Origin: Coptis chinensis
Taxonomy: Eukaryota; Streptophyta; Magnoliopsida; Ranunculales; Ranunculaceae
DNA length: 64,000 nt
NCBI GenBank assembly: GCA_015680905.1
Contig: CM027381.1
Location: forward strand, 64,097,501 to 64,161,500
Direction of reading: 5' to 3'
Both the position numbers and the translations under genes were made by a program. Shown here piece by piece: positions 1 through 11,587 of this stretch (position 1 is the stretch's first letter; every line of letters starts with the position of its first letter). The notes under the pieces are model-generated. The model was given only the letters and a program-made list of their open reading frames with translations, was not told the DNA's origin and ran no database searches.

Positions 1-1580
1 AGTTAGATGGTTTAAATTTGAAAGTTTTGCTTGCTATTCGTATCTATGTAATAGAAGGTATTCAATGTTTTGCTTTCTTGTAATTGTGCATGTTTTTTGT
101 ATGGATATACCAGTTTCCAATTTAAACTATTAGTTATAATATCTTTTTCTGATTTTGGTTGAAATTTGAAAGTTCTAATCCGTATGTGATTAAAGTTATT
201 TTTTCTTTTATATATTTGATTAAAAGTTATTCAATTAGTATATTCATTAGTAGTTAGAGAAGTTCTTTCATTTTTACGTTAAGGCTAGTAGCTTATATCC
301 TTATGTTTTTTTGTGAATATTACTTGGAACTTGAGTTTTTGTAGAATTAAGTGAAGGTTCCATGTATTGAGCGGCATAAGTATTAGTGCAATTTCTCATA
401 TTGAATAACTATTATTATCTAACTATATATTCATTTGAACATAATCTGATGAGAACTCAGTAACTTTGCTTTGAAGAAAAAGGGAGTTTGATCAAGGACT
501 AATAGTTCTTTGAAACAATTAACAAATGAGCTGGTGTCTTCAAGACCACTCTTATGGTTGCAGCTCATATTGGGTTTGTACGTGGAGAAATGATTTGGAT
601 AGGTATATAGTTAAGTAGTTGAAATGTATGTGTGAAAGATTTGGATGGGTTTTAAATGGTGGAATTGTGATTCAAATAGTGAAGGAAGGCGATAGTAACT
701 GGCCAATAATTCCTTATCATATTGGGAGGCAGGAGCTTGACATTGTGATATGGAATGAGCACATCTCATTTACTACTTCAAAGGTTGGGTCACTTGTTGA
801 TGTGCAGAGTAGCAAAGATCCATATGGGCTTTGTATTTTCTATTATCTCCTTCAGGTTGGTGAAACACATAACTAACAGTTTAATACTAGTTTTGGTTTT
901 TTTGGCTTGACATGGCATTGTTGTTGTACAAGAACACAAGGTGTGAGTAAGGGCCGTGTACATCTCTGCGTAGAAGTCAGAAGGATTTTGGCCATGACAT
1001 TATAGGAAATTAAGAAGCACTTTCTTATCTTTGCACATCTAACACCTTATGATTTGTATTTATCGATTCCTTACTCCTTGCTTCATCAAATTTGAATAAT
1101 GTTAAGCTTTAGTATTCTAAAGACAGTTGTAGTTGCACATTTAGCTTGTACTCTACACTGGAGCACTATTTCACTAATAATTAGTTTTTCATTTATGGTG
1201 TTTATCTCTAATCGTTTGTTTGCTATTATTTTCAGCTCATGTACACTTGTACAGATTCAGGACCTTGACAGGTAAACATAACCAGCTGATGGGTCCCAAT
1301 CAATGTAAATCATTAGTTTTATTCTATTTTTTTTATTGAAAAATTAACAAAAGTTAGCCAAAGAGAGAGATGGGCGTCATTTTTTTTTTCTTGTTAATTA
1401 TGTAGATTCCCATGGAGATCAGATCACTTGTTGTTAGATTTGAACCTCTAAGATCAGATGGCTCCCTTCATTTGGTAATAATATGGTGGACATTTGAACC
1501 TCTGATTTTGTTCTTTCAATGTTTGTACATTCATTTATAAAAGTCTGACAGCACTTTGTACACTCTTCTATTCAATCTTT
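1..1580. other. AT-rich non-coding sequence, no gene recognised
   Basis: No conserved coding segment is recognisable here. An 85-codon open frame at 619-876 (+) has no family signature I know and lacks splice or promoter support. The downstream sequence is a broken HD-ZIP IV gene, so this stretch could be its former 5' flank or introns, but nothing shows that directly. Confidence 0.5.
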
Positions 1581-1586
1581 TGGCAG

Positions 1587-2877
1587 ATGTATGCAGAGTT
1601 GCAGTATCTCTCACCTTTTTTACCTACACATGAAGCACACTTTCTTTGCTATCATAGGCCAAGAAACTCAGCCAAGAACTTGGACTTAAAACTCGTCAAG
1701 TTAAGTTATGGTTCCAAAATCGACAAACTCGGATGAAGGTGGGTGTTCTTAGCTTTCATTTCTACTTTCTTTATTATGCACGTTTTCCAAGCAACAATAG
1801 TATCCATGCGTACCAAAAATAAACTTATGGACGGATAAGAATTGAGAAAAAGCTAAGCTCATTACCTTGGCTCAACTATTTGGTTGATTCTCATTAATGA
1901 CCAATTCTTGTGCCTCTTCTTGTTTAACGATTACTTAATGTGATAACACAATATAAGCTTTGCTGTTACTTTAAATTTCACAACATTTTTTATCTTGTTA
2001 TGTTTGATGTTTATTTAGGCATAACAAGATAGAAGCTAGAATGTGATACTCAAAGCCGAAAATGGGAACCTAAAAAATGAGGACTTTAGGCTACAAGCCG
2101 CGTTGAGGAGCATATCCTGTCCTAACTGTGGAGGTTCGATGTCATTCAATGTCATTCAATGAACAACATCTTTGGTTTGAAAATGTCTTACTCAAAGAAG
2201 AGGTATTATTTATTCCTTTGCTCAATATTTCTGTTGATAAATATATTGCTAGCTAGGCGATTCAAGTGACAATGAATGGTAAGTACATTTTAGTCTTATT
2301 GCACCACACTTTGGCTTTGTTCTGGGCTCAAAATTGTTAATTACAGAAAGAATTTGGAAGGTGAAACGCTTTAGTATGGAAAGGTTTAGTTTAGTTACTC
2401 TTGCTGATGCATTCTTAGATGTTGTAAGTTCTCAATCTCAAAGAAATGTACATTTAAAGTTGTATAATACGTGATACTTTCTAGATAGATTGTTAAGTTC
2501 ATAGTCTTTAGTGTTGAACAAATTTCACACTAAAAGTAAGTTGCCTTTTTTTTTGTAATCTTTTTGTTTTATGTCATATTCTTTCTTGTTCGATTTTGTT
2601 GGATTAAATATGTCTACTATATATGAAGAGCAACATGATGTTATATCCAAAGTAGGATCCTAGTTACTGACTCCAATAGTTGAAATTCAGTCTACCTATG
2701 TCTTGCATGGCCTATGATTAGACATGTACTTCTATTTTCAGAACAAATGGATGGATCTTTTCCCTTCCATTATCTCATTAGCAAAGACTGTTCAGACTAT
2801 AACATCTAGCATATCATGTCATCCAGGTGGTGGTGTGTTCATTGCTGATCCAAGGAAACCAGTAAGGGGGTAGGTGC
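1587..2877 (+). pseudogene. HD-ZIP class IV transcription factor pseudogene, exons out of order
   Basis: Several pieces match class IV homeodomain-leucine zipper proteins (PDF2/ANL2/HDG type; DNA-binding homeodomain, zipper-loop-zipper and START lipid-binding domain). Positions 1660-1739 encode the end of the homeodomain with the recognition helix KLWFQNRQTRMK, followed by a GT donor-like site. Positions 2043-2207 encode a zipper-loop segment including SISCPNCGG, the CxxC loop typical of class IV. Positions 2370-2430 and 2743-2870 resemble START segments (NKWMDLFPSIIS). A START exon piece (1587-1658, MYAELQYLSPFLPTHEAHF, preceded by an AG acceptor) lies upstream of the homeodomain, which is the reverse of the normal order. 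A 10-bp tandem duplication at 2141-2160 breaks the zipper frame, and stops separate the pieces. The gene is certainly non-functional; family assignment is secure from the homeodomain and CPNCGG motifs. Confidence 0.8.
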
Positions 2878-2879
2878 TA

Positions 2880-3560
2880 GCTCATGCTGCCACAATTAGG
2901 TTAATGCTTAGAAAGGGCAAGGGTGAACAACGTATTTGCAAGGTGTTCGACTCTCCAAATCTGCCCCCGAGTCGAAGCTATATCCTCAGACCTGCATCAT
3001 CATATGCTTACCATCATGACCAGACCAACATGAACACCAAGTGAAACTATTAATTGAAATCATAGTACTCGGTGGCGTCCATGGCTGTGGTGATCCTCTC
3101 TCCTTGTTATTTGAGTATTTGAAGGCTTTATATTAAATGTTACTTTGCTGAAATTGGAGTTAGATAGTTTGTTATATGTATCAGACGGGAGTTCTCTTGC
3201 TGGGTTCCCTCGAGTCCATCTTTATATCATGTGAGTCGCAAAATGTTTGTTGTAGAGTTCTTGCGTTTTGGAAGACTGCTTGGTGATTGTGAGGGTTATT
3301 GCAAAATGCATACTACAACATGGTGGACGAGATTCAAGACCTTGGTGACGTTGAAGCGGGTGGTATCATTCGATGGTGAAAAGTTTATACTCATGTAATT
3401 TAAATTTATTTGTTGTATGAAAGACACTTGTATATACAAATGTTTTACTTGAGTTTGACTTTGGTGAAAGTCGAAGTATTAAATGAATCTTTTGTGCTTT
3501 TGTTCAGTACTTGTGTTCCATTTTAATTTTATACAGTTACAATGCACAGTTCATATTATG
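2880..3560. other. Non-coding sequence between HD-ZIP relic and CACTA-like end
   Basis: No open frame or conserved motif is seen. Part of it may be further decayed HD-ZIP IV sequence or the interior of the element whose end lies at 3885. Confidence 0.4.
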
Positions 3561-3569
3561 GTTAAAATG

Positions 3570-3885
3570 ACTATCAGGTGGGTACGAGGTACTAAAATGA
3601 GCACCAAAAAACATATATGATTATTAATAAACAACGGCCATAGGATGTCGTTAATGTACATTTTAAGATGGGACGAACTTATAGAAAACAAGTGTCAATA
3701 GCCGTTGTTTAAAAAACAAGTGTTAAAAGCCGTCGTTGTATTATTGGATAAACAAGTGCCCCGGGCCGTCGTTTTTCAAAAACCACAGCCATTTTTATGA
3801 CGGCCCTAACAACGGATTAAGGCACACGTTTTTGTCCTAAAACGACAGATAAGGGCCATCGTTTATTGACTGATTTTTCGTAGTG
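3570..3885. mobile_element. CACTA (EnSpm-like) terminal region
   Basis: The segment holds several short direct and inverted copies of a GGCCGTCGTTT/AACGACGGCC-type motif (about 3637, 3700, 3730, 3765, 3800, 3850). It ends with TTTTTCGTAGTG at 3874-3885, the complement of the CACTAC-AAAAA terminus common in plant CACTA transposons. Sub-terminal repeats of this kind are typical binding sites for the element's own proteins. The other end of the element was not found, so this is probably a truncated terminus. Confidence 0.5.
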
Positions 3886-4800
3886 CCTTTACAAATACAG
3901 TTGGATGGGAACTGAAAAGGGTTATTATTGGGACCGAGTTCGGCTTAGGAGCAAACTGCCTACGTATCTTGCTCTCGATTCATGAGGGAGAGAAGAATCA
4001 GGTCTGGCGTAGTTCATAGGAGGGGTATTTATAGATGTTCAGAATGAATCCTCGCTCACCACGTGTAAAGTGCATCACCAATGTGGGGTCTAGATCAAGG
4101 AGGCGTCTGCTGCGTCTTTATAGGTCCGGCTGCGTGATGATGGAGATTAGTAGTCTAGGCAAGTAGCTTGCGGCGGCAAAGTCGATGGGCGGTGGCGGCG
4201 TGATCCGTGCATGTGCCTCTTTGTTCATGATTGCTTCTAGAAGGCAAGCTGAGTCACGTTATAGCCTGGTTCGCGTACTGGCGCGAACTGTGCTGGAACG
4301 TTCTCTTAGCTTATAGGTGTGATCTAGTTCCACAGGTCGGTGTGATAGTTCCACCGTGCTGAGTACGCGCCTGATATTCCTAAAGGGGGATATCACTCCC
4401 TTACAATCATAAGCTATACTTCTCTGATTTCTGAAACCCAGAGTCGAACTCTTTCATCTTTTTCTTGTTTTGAGTTGGCGTCTTTCAAGAAGCATTGAAT
4501 CCACTTGAGCTCATTTTTCATCTCCTTGACTTGATCACGCATCCCTGCAAATAAGATGTTTTCTAAAGCAGCAAATAAGCAAGTCTTTCTACAACAGACG
4601 CAACAACATACTCAGCCATCGTTTTCTTCAATTACCAATAGAAATGAAATAACAAGGTTTCTAAAACTTCAGATAATCAGACTTTGTACCTTACAGAGTT
4701 ACAGGTTCATTTCTTTTCTTTGTTTTAAGATCTATGAAAGATAAGAGAACTAGACAAGTCAACTCCAATTTTCTCTTTAATAACAATTTTTTGAAATCAG
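3886..4800. other. Non-coding, possible LTR/TRIM-type remnant
   Basis: No gene is recognised. The segment 3900-4050 has a phrase (GCAAACTGCCTACGTATC) that recurs in repetitive sequences of several eudicot genomes in my recollection. I cannot define ends. A 62-codon frame at 4556 has no support. Confidence 0.3.
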
Positions 4801-4813
4801 AAGATTGATTAAA

Positions 4814-4814
4814 A

Positions 4815-4845
<31 letters not shown>

Positions 4846-4850
4846 AAACT
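4814..4850. repeat. (AAAT)n microsatellite
   Basis: About nine uninterrupted AAAT units. Confidence 0.9.
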
Positions 4851-5039
4851 AAAATTGTTCACGTTAGCTCGCCGTTAGCAAAATTGGACAGAATTAGACG
4901 GAAAAGAGACTGAGGTACTAAATTGAAACAAATTGAGAGTTCGTGGTACTAATAGGTGAGAAAAAAAAGTACAGGTACCATTTATGGAAAAAAATTGAAA
5001 GTACATGGTACTAAATAGTTATAAACTCAATGAAATAAA

Positions 5040-5460
5040 TTCAATCAATAGTAAATAGAAATAATTCATAATCATCCGGTTAAGATTGATCTAAACCAGC
5101 CTATTTTATGTTTTATATGTGATTCAGATTCAGAATGCCAACTATTAAAAAACTTATTAGAAACACAAGACAACCAATAAAAAAATGTAACAAAATCCCG
5201 CGCTCTTCGGGAATGTCCTCAGTATCGAGGAAACGTGTACTAGGGTGTATATGCGACTCGTTCAAATCATGAACTGGAAAAAAGAAAGGGAATTTTTTTT
5301 CCAGTATCAATGACTTTTGAGAAATACAAGATAAGAAAAAGTCCAATTGACAAAATAGCCCCAATCCAATCGAAATCTGTTGATTTATCATTCATTATTC
5401 ATTTCATTATAGACGCCTTCGGAAGTAGATGGAGTTCGATTCTTTCTAGAAAAAGGACCT
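5040..5460 (+). pseudogene. rps12: Nuclear plastid DNA insert with rps12 exon 1
   Basis: The + strand from 5135 encodes MPTIKKLIRNTRQPIKNVTK, which matches the first (trans-spliced) exon of chloroplast ribosomal protein S12. Sequence before and after resembles plastid spacer around the rps12 5' exon. One extra A in the run near 5224 shifts the frame and gives a TAG, so this copy cannot encode S12. In the plastome this exon is trans-spliced to a distant 3' half, so even an intact copy would be useless here. It is therefore a nuclear plastid-derived fragment (NUPT). The start and end are estimates, because the spacer flanks cannot be compared with a reference plastome here. Confidence 0.8.
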
Positions 5461-5461
5461 A

Positions 5462-6840
5462 AACAAACTTTGAAAGCTTATGTGCTTTTGGCTGTTTGGG
5501 AGGCCCACGAACAAGTCTCATTACATTTGGTTGTAAGATCACTGAAACATATAACAGAGGCTGCTCGATCAGAAAAGTTGGGATCGCCTAATGGAACAAC
5601 CAATTTAGCAACCTGTGTCCATCTCCTTAAAAAGCAGCCCTGAGGTATCACACGAACATCCTCATGTTTGTAAACTGAAATGATATGTCTACATCAAAAT
5701 CCACATGACTCAAATAGCCCACATGAACAGGTAGCATCCTACAATACAACATTGTATCTCACAGTCAACTTTTTCTGCCTGTTCAAATGGCGACTCATGG
5801 TGTACACACGAATATTTTTTTTTCGTTTGCAGTGTACATCACTTCCTCCTTTAACTGGTTCTTAAAACAACCAAAAATAGCTTGAGTATAGATAGATGCA
5901 GCCTGATTTGCATATTCGTTCAAGTGGGTATGAATGACTGGTTTGGTTACTATTGTCATCACCTCTTCCTCGTGCTCTTGGTGCCAGATATTTGCAACTA
6001 TCACTTCCATTTTTCCAAACATCTCAAACAACTGCATTCCAGTTTTCACATGGAGCTAGATTTCGGAGTTTATACTCTCGCAACGTTGAGTGGTTCTGCA
6101 ACCAGCAAAGAACTCACCATGGAGATATGCTTTTGCCCACATCTTTTTTTCCTGGTATATCAGGTTCACCTATTTCCTATTACTGACTTGGAATTTCTTC
6201 ACGAGCATTTCCCACCTTTCTTCGAACTCATTGGAAGAGCAATTCATAAACATAATAGCACAGAAATCTTTTCAAAATCCAATGATGTTGATATTGTTGA
6301 GACAATTTTTCATAATGTGCCAAGAACACAAGCGGTGTTCCGAATTTGGGATAGTAGATCTCACAGCCTCGCGTATCACCGGGTCACCATCAGTGATCAC
6401 TGACTTAGGGTGTTTGCCATACATCGTGTTAACAAAAGATTTCAATACCCATTCGTAAGCCTCCACACACTCACTTGTCAACAATGCAAAACCAAACACT
6501 ACTATTTGTCGATGGTTGTTCACTCTAGCAAATACAACAATTAACATCATGTACTGGTAGCTCTTGTATGTTAAATCAAACAACAATACATCTCCAAAGC
6601 AACTGTAGTCCGCAAGTGAGGTGGAATCTGCCCAAAACACTCTAACCAGCTACCCACCCTCATTTTAGTTATACATGTAATGAAATAAGGGATCTTCCTT
6701 CACCTTGTTATCCATGAAAGCCAGTAGTGTGCTGGCATCACTATATAAGCTGCCCCACCAACATGTCTGTTAACCGACCAGAGAAAGTCTAGTTCTTTGT
6801 AATTATGCGATTTTATTTCATCCATTGATGGTAGAAGGAA
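5462..6840 (-). pseudogene. FAR1/FHY3-related MULE transposase pseudogene
   Basis: Read on the minus strand, 6640-6272 encodes a MULE transposase core: FGDVLLFDLTYKSYQY (first catalytic Asp region), VVFGFALLTSECVEAYEWVL, and SVITDGDPVIREAV (second Asp region) followed by HRLCSWHIMKN. This is the arrangement of FAR1/FHY3-type proteins derived from Mutator-like transposases. Upstream coding (about 6840-6655) reads like the segment before the core, and downstream pieces (6049-5795 and 5660-5462) read like the C-terminal half, including IPQGCFLRRWTQVAK. Stops and frame changes separate the pieces, and a TIR element interrupts the upstream side at 6841. No SWIM zinc finger was clearly located. It is a decayed copy, either a FAR1 gene or a MULE transposase; the two cannot be separated from this fragment. 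Confidence 0.8.
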
Positions 6841-7400
6841 GGGTGATCTTGGGCACACCCATAAAAACACTCCTGTACCCCATAACTAACTAAATTTTTT
6901 GTCGACCGCCTCAATCCAATAATATCTCCCAAACTAATTTGGGGTATTTCCAATAAGGACAAAAAAAAAATACGCCCTTTTTTCGTCAATCATCTTCTTT
7001 CCCCATTCGTCAAAATTTGATTTTGATTTTTTTTTTCTTCATCATCATTAAGTTGGTATTCATCCCCATTACTTTGGTATGGTTGATTCAAATTAAAAGT
7101 GGGTATGTACTTGCATGTTTATTAGTAAGAGAAATGTTGTTAAAGAAGAAGTTATTGGGAGAAGAAATCAATATCATTTTTTTAATAGAAAAAGAAGAAC
7201 ATGTTCTTGTTCTTTTTCAGTTACAAGTGAAAAACTTATTCTACAATTAAGTATTAGGTCCTTAATATATTCTAATAAATGAATTGTTTTGTCTTGGGTA
7301 CACCTAATAAAAAAAATGATAATTTAGGAACATAAATGTGTCTAAAACAATTTTATTTATTTATTTTAAAATTGGGGTATGGGTGTGTCCAAGATCACCC
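6841..7400 (-). mobile_element. Compact 560-bp TIR element (family T, copy 1)
   Basis: It starts GGGTGATCTTGGGCACACCC and ends with the inverted equivalent GGGTGTGTCCAAGATCACCC. Its right half (7195-7400) is an inverted copy of 7960-8180, and its left part matches the inverted right end of the larger copy at 21747-21867. It therefore looks like an internally deleted, MITE-like derivative of that element. Flanks are GTAGAAGGAA and GTAGAAACTT, sharing GTAGAA, so a short target duplication is possible but not clean. No transposase is present. Superfamily is unclear (Mutator-like or PIF-like possible). Confidence 0.75.
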
Positions 7401-7560
7401 GTAGAAACTTGGTTTCACATAGTTTGATTGAAAAACTCTCTTTATGGAGTTGCATATTAGATTGAGTTAGGACCTTAGCTTCTTTGTATGGTAGTGTTAT
7501 TTTCTGCTTAGTAATTATATTCTTTTGTTTCTCATATGTAATATTATGTTTATTAACTTT

Positions 7561-7915
7561 TAGGGTTCACTTAGAGTTAAAGTAACAGAATTTACTCCAG
7601 CACCACGAGTGATTAGTATGTTGGAATGTCTCCAAATTCAACCCGTTATTTCATCTATCTTGGCGAGCAAAAGTTTTAGAAATTTGCCAGATGAAGTACT
7701 ATATATTGATGAAGACGTCGAGATTGGGACTGACCATGATGTTGTCATAGCGGGATATTGTATTCTTCCTGACTCACCCCCTTATTTGATTGTTCTCAAT
7801 TCTTACGGGAATGAGTGGGGAATACATGGACTTGGAAAAATCATTCCAGACAACTATGTGAATGGTATATTTCAAAAGAATTATATACCTATTGTGGAAC
7901 AAAGATGGTACGTAC
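7561..7915 (+). pseudogene. Papain-type (C1A) cysteine peptidase fragment
   Basis: From an AG acceptor at about 7562 the frame runs into ECLQIQPVISSILASK, the pattern of the mature peptidase segment ahead of the catalytic His. It continues with TDHDVVIAGYC (catalytic His region) and VLNSYGNEWGIHGLGKI (the NSWG..WG..G box with catalytic Asn, Trp changed to Tyr). A GTACGT donor-like site follows at about 7907. The N-terminal part with the catalytic Cys is absent from the window. It lies between two copies of TIR family T. It could be a captured exon or a degraded local gene; it is not a complete enzyme. Confidence 0.7.
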
Positions 7916-8033
7916 ATATATATTTAATATGCTTTTACTTATTATTATAGATGAAATAGGGGTGATCTTGGACACACCCATAAAAACACTCACATACCCC
8001 AACTTTAAAATAAATAAATAAAATTGTTTTAGA

Positions 8034-8250
8034 TACATTTATGTTGATAATTTTTTTTTTATTAGGTGTACCCAAGACAAAACAATTCATTTATTATAAT
8101 ATATTAAGGACCCAATACTTAATTGTAAATATTCTAAGTTTTTCACTTGTAACTGAAAAAGAACAAGAACATTTTATTCTCACATTTATGTTGATATTTT
8201 TTTTTTAATTAGGCGTACCCAAGACAAAACAATTCATTTATTATAATATA
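8034..8250 (+). repeat. Tandem duplication in left arm of T copy 2
   Basis: ACATTTATGTTGATA... at 8034-8183 is repeated from 8184. The second unit is cut at 8250 by the Helitron and resumes at 19834. The intact first unit acts as an empty-site reference for the Helitron insertion. Confidence 0.85.
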
Positions 8251-8281
8251 CTAGCTATTTGGCTCGGCCTATGGCCGAACT
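8251..8281 (-). other. Helitron 3' terminal hairpin and CTAG end
   Basis: On the minus strand: 6-bp stem TCGGCC/GGCCGA with a 3-nt loop, an A-rich spacer, then CTAG followed by host T. This is the standard Helitron terminator layout. Confidence 0.85.
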
Positions 8282-8325
8282 TGCTATTTTTTAAAATTGA
8301 CTTTGGGCTTACTACATTTTTTAGT

Positions 8326-8350
8326 TTATTATTATTATTATTATTATTTT
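8326..8350. repeat. (ATT)n microsatellite
   Basis: About eight ATT units inside the Helitron. Confidence 0.85.
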
Positions 8351-11280
8351 ATGATGAGTAGAAATGGATATTATATTAAGCAGTAAAAAGCATATATAAT
8401 ATTCCAGGAGATTATTAGAAACCAAAGTGGAATGAGTAAATGAGTTGTAAGTGGAATTCATGTATGAACCTAGGGACAAATAGTATAAAGAAATTGATCA
8501 ATTTTTGTGTACCTATCATCAGTTGGTTTTGGCATTGTCCTTTCCAGTCTGTGCCATAAGCAACATCCCTTTTTGTTACTCTCCTTAACTTGCAAATTCT
8601 CTCTATGTGGAAGAATGCTTGCTAACTTTTCTTCCACAACTTAACTTTGAGTAGCCACATACAACTTTAAAACACCACCCGAAAAAAGATAAATTGCACA
8701 TTTGTATAACAGTAGTTCTATCCTAATCAATTAGGTACAATATTTTTCTTTCAGCAGATACTTGAACCTACCATCTTTTTTGAGTTTCATTTTACTCCTA
8801 ATTTTGGTGGCTCCATCGGTTGCATGTTCAAGAGGCTAAGCACTGATCAAAGGAATTCCACTGCTGCAATGGATATTCAAATTCAATGGTATCATCTCGC
8901 TCATCAGGGCACTTTGGTGGTTCACATTCACTCTCACATGTTCAGCAGTAACAACCTCATTCACATGCATCATTAACACTACATCACACGATCCGCTAAT
9001 CAAAGATCATCAAGAGCTAGTTCCAAATATAGATGAAGATATGATGATATTTTCAAAGTAACAAAAAAAGTTGATGCCTTACAATACTCTGGGAATTTTT
9101 TAAAAAAAAAGTAGATACAGTTCAAACTTCAAAGCATATCTGAAAGATTGAAAGACTTAAGTTTTCAAATAACATTACAGGAGGCTTTAATGGTTGTTCC
9201 CATTGCTGTCCAAGCTAGGGAATTTTTCTTTTGCAAGCCGGAGAGTGTATGTAAAGGCATAAATCAAGTTTTCAAAGTGTAAAGTGAAAAATATAAAAAA
9301 TTAGTCCTCTTAATGTGTCCATGCATGCTCTTAGCAGTCATCCAACAAAAAAAAATCTCAAATGATTCATAGGCACAAAACTTGGATAGTCCCTTGTAGT
9401 AGGCTCTTCATTTGCTCTTTGATACAATAAAAATGGAATGTGAAAAAATGGAAACTGATCTATCTCTCGAAAAATTCATCACTCATGGGAAAGAATAAGA
9501 ATATAGGGTTGTAGATACACAAATGTGATCCTTTAATCAGACACAAAGTGCATATGAAATGACGAAAAATAATACTAAAAAAAATCACAGCATAGATCTA
9601 CATGACTTGCCTATGAAATGAGTTATGTCCTCATAAATCTCAACCACATGAAACATATATATCCACCAAAATAGAGAATGAGAGAAATTTATCTTTGCAG
9701 GTAAATATAGTTTCTAGAGTCTGTATACTAGGTTCTTCCTCTAGTGAGAATTTAGTTCCAATGTATATAACTAACCAACTTCAGCCATTAGCAAATTACT
9801 CCTCCAAAATCGTGAATATTATGTCTAGATATGTGTAATTTCTGCTTATAGGATAGTTTTAATTCACTTACTTCCTGTGAAATATTTAAAGAAAATAATA
9901 GTAAATGTAATCATTCTCACCAAAACTTCCAGCTACTGAACAAAACCTTATTTAGCCCCCTCTAACATGTGATGGTCGATCATATACATCGCCATCATAT
10001 AATCTGCATAATATAAAAATAGTGATCAAGATCAAAGAATTGATCAATTGAGAAATGTCTTTCACATGAAGCTTTTCTAAATATAAGTTTTAATATAATC
10101 TAATAGTAAAGGGGAAAAAAGAAGTAGGAATAGAACAAATATGATATGTTAATTACTATCAAACTACTACTATATTAATGAGACATTGATGGATCTGATG
10201 AAGACATAAATATGATATCCGACCTAGTTCATAAGGATTGCATCAATATGAACAAATATGAGTATTTGGTAAAGGCTTACTAAAAGATATAGTCAGGGGA
10301 GCCACAAAAGCTAAACAATTCTTCGTGGAACTCCATTAAACCTAACCCGAGCACCTACGCATGCTCATCATTTCAACCATCCTTTACTGGAAACCCTCTC
10401 TCAGAATCTAATTTGAAATATCCACCCATCTGTTCTTTGAAATAAAAAGAAAATTTCTTATACCTCTGTTTACATCAAGCCTCCATTTTACAGTAGCAAG
10501 CTCTATCCTAACGTGTATCCATTTAGAGCATTCTGAAACACTATACTTTCAGGCTACTATGAATTATGCATCCATGTCCATGCTAGAATCCATTAAGAAA
10601 TTAAGAAATGGTCAACTGATATGACTTATTTTCACATGCACCATTCTGAGATATAATCCGACATGTTTGGAAATTAAGTGAGACTAACTTTACCTATGTA
10701 TTAGGAGCCATTCATGTCTTCGGCAATATAAACTGAAAGCGAAGGAAGATTAACTTACAATTTAGCGACCTTACTGTACATGAAGGTGAAACCTATAGCA
10801 GAAGTATGTGTGCTTTAATCAATACATAGATGATACTAAAACAAAAACCAAATCTGAATTTTGTTTAACTATACATATCATATCATAAAGAACTAATACT
10901 TGAATTTCATTTCTAAGTTTATCTGCAAAGATCTTTTTAGAGTGCATACCAGTGCCCTAGGTCCCCTAACCAATTCACATAACGCAACATGGGAAGAAAA
11001 CTGAACAAAAACTAAATTATGGCTTTATTAGATTTCAAATTTACTAAAATCATTACTGTAAGGTATCTCAAGTTTAACTTTACATCATTGCTAAACATGC
11101 TTTAGAATGTGAACTTATTACCCGTTTGCACAAATATACTGAAGTGGATTAAAGGGTATCTGTTAGAGTTCTATCTGAGTCATTCGTTACAAATTACTTC
11201 CTCCACATATAAATTAGTGTAAGCAGTGAAAGAAAGAAATGCAGGGTGCATATAATAATGACATAACAAATATAAAGCTT
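8351..11280. other. Helitron interior, no recognisable gene
   Basis: AT-rich sequence with stops in all frames. No family motif was recognised. It may hold intron-rich captured gene sequence that only a database search could identify. Confidence 0.4.
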
Positions 11281-11281
11281 T

Positions 11282-11587
11282 TCAATCTTTGAAAGGAAGA
11301 GCTTGAGTACCATTGCCACCTACAACACATAACTTGCTATTGAATTCTTTCTGGGATGTTAAGAGAGGGAAATAAATTCTACCTTCAGTTTTTGGGCATT
11401 GCACATACAAAAATACATTATATATTCTATTTGTAAAAGTCCCCATTGAGATTCCAAGAGCTTGAGTACCATTGCCACCTACATTGGATCGCATAGAAAT
11501 AAATGCAAAATAAAAGGAGAAATTAGTTATCACGGCTAACTCAATCAACCACGTACAACTACTCATTTCCATCTTAATATGTCTCAA
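11282..11587 (-). other. Open frame with duplicated NGTQAL-encoding block, unknown
   Basis: A 101-codon minus-strand frame with no recognised family. It contains the same 24-nt phrase (on the + strand beginning AGAGCTTGAGTACCATTGCC) at about 11297 and 11456, 159 bp apart, giving VGGNGTQAL twice in the peptide. The intervening segment contains intron-like sequence. It may be an exon duplicated in a captured gene. Start and coding status are not supported. Confidence 0.25.

Noticed and set aside
619-876. 85-codon + frame near the HD-ZIP relic
   Set aside because: No family motif, no splice or promoter support, and it does not resemble an HD-ZIP IV exon.
5882-6458. Long + strand frames (up to 173 codons)
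   Set aside because: Antisense shadows of the FAR1/MULE pseudogene on the minus strand.
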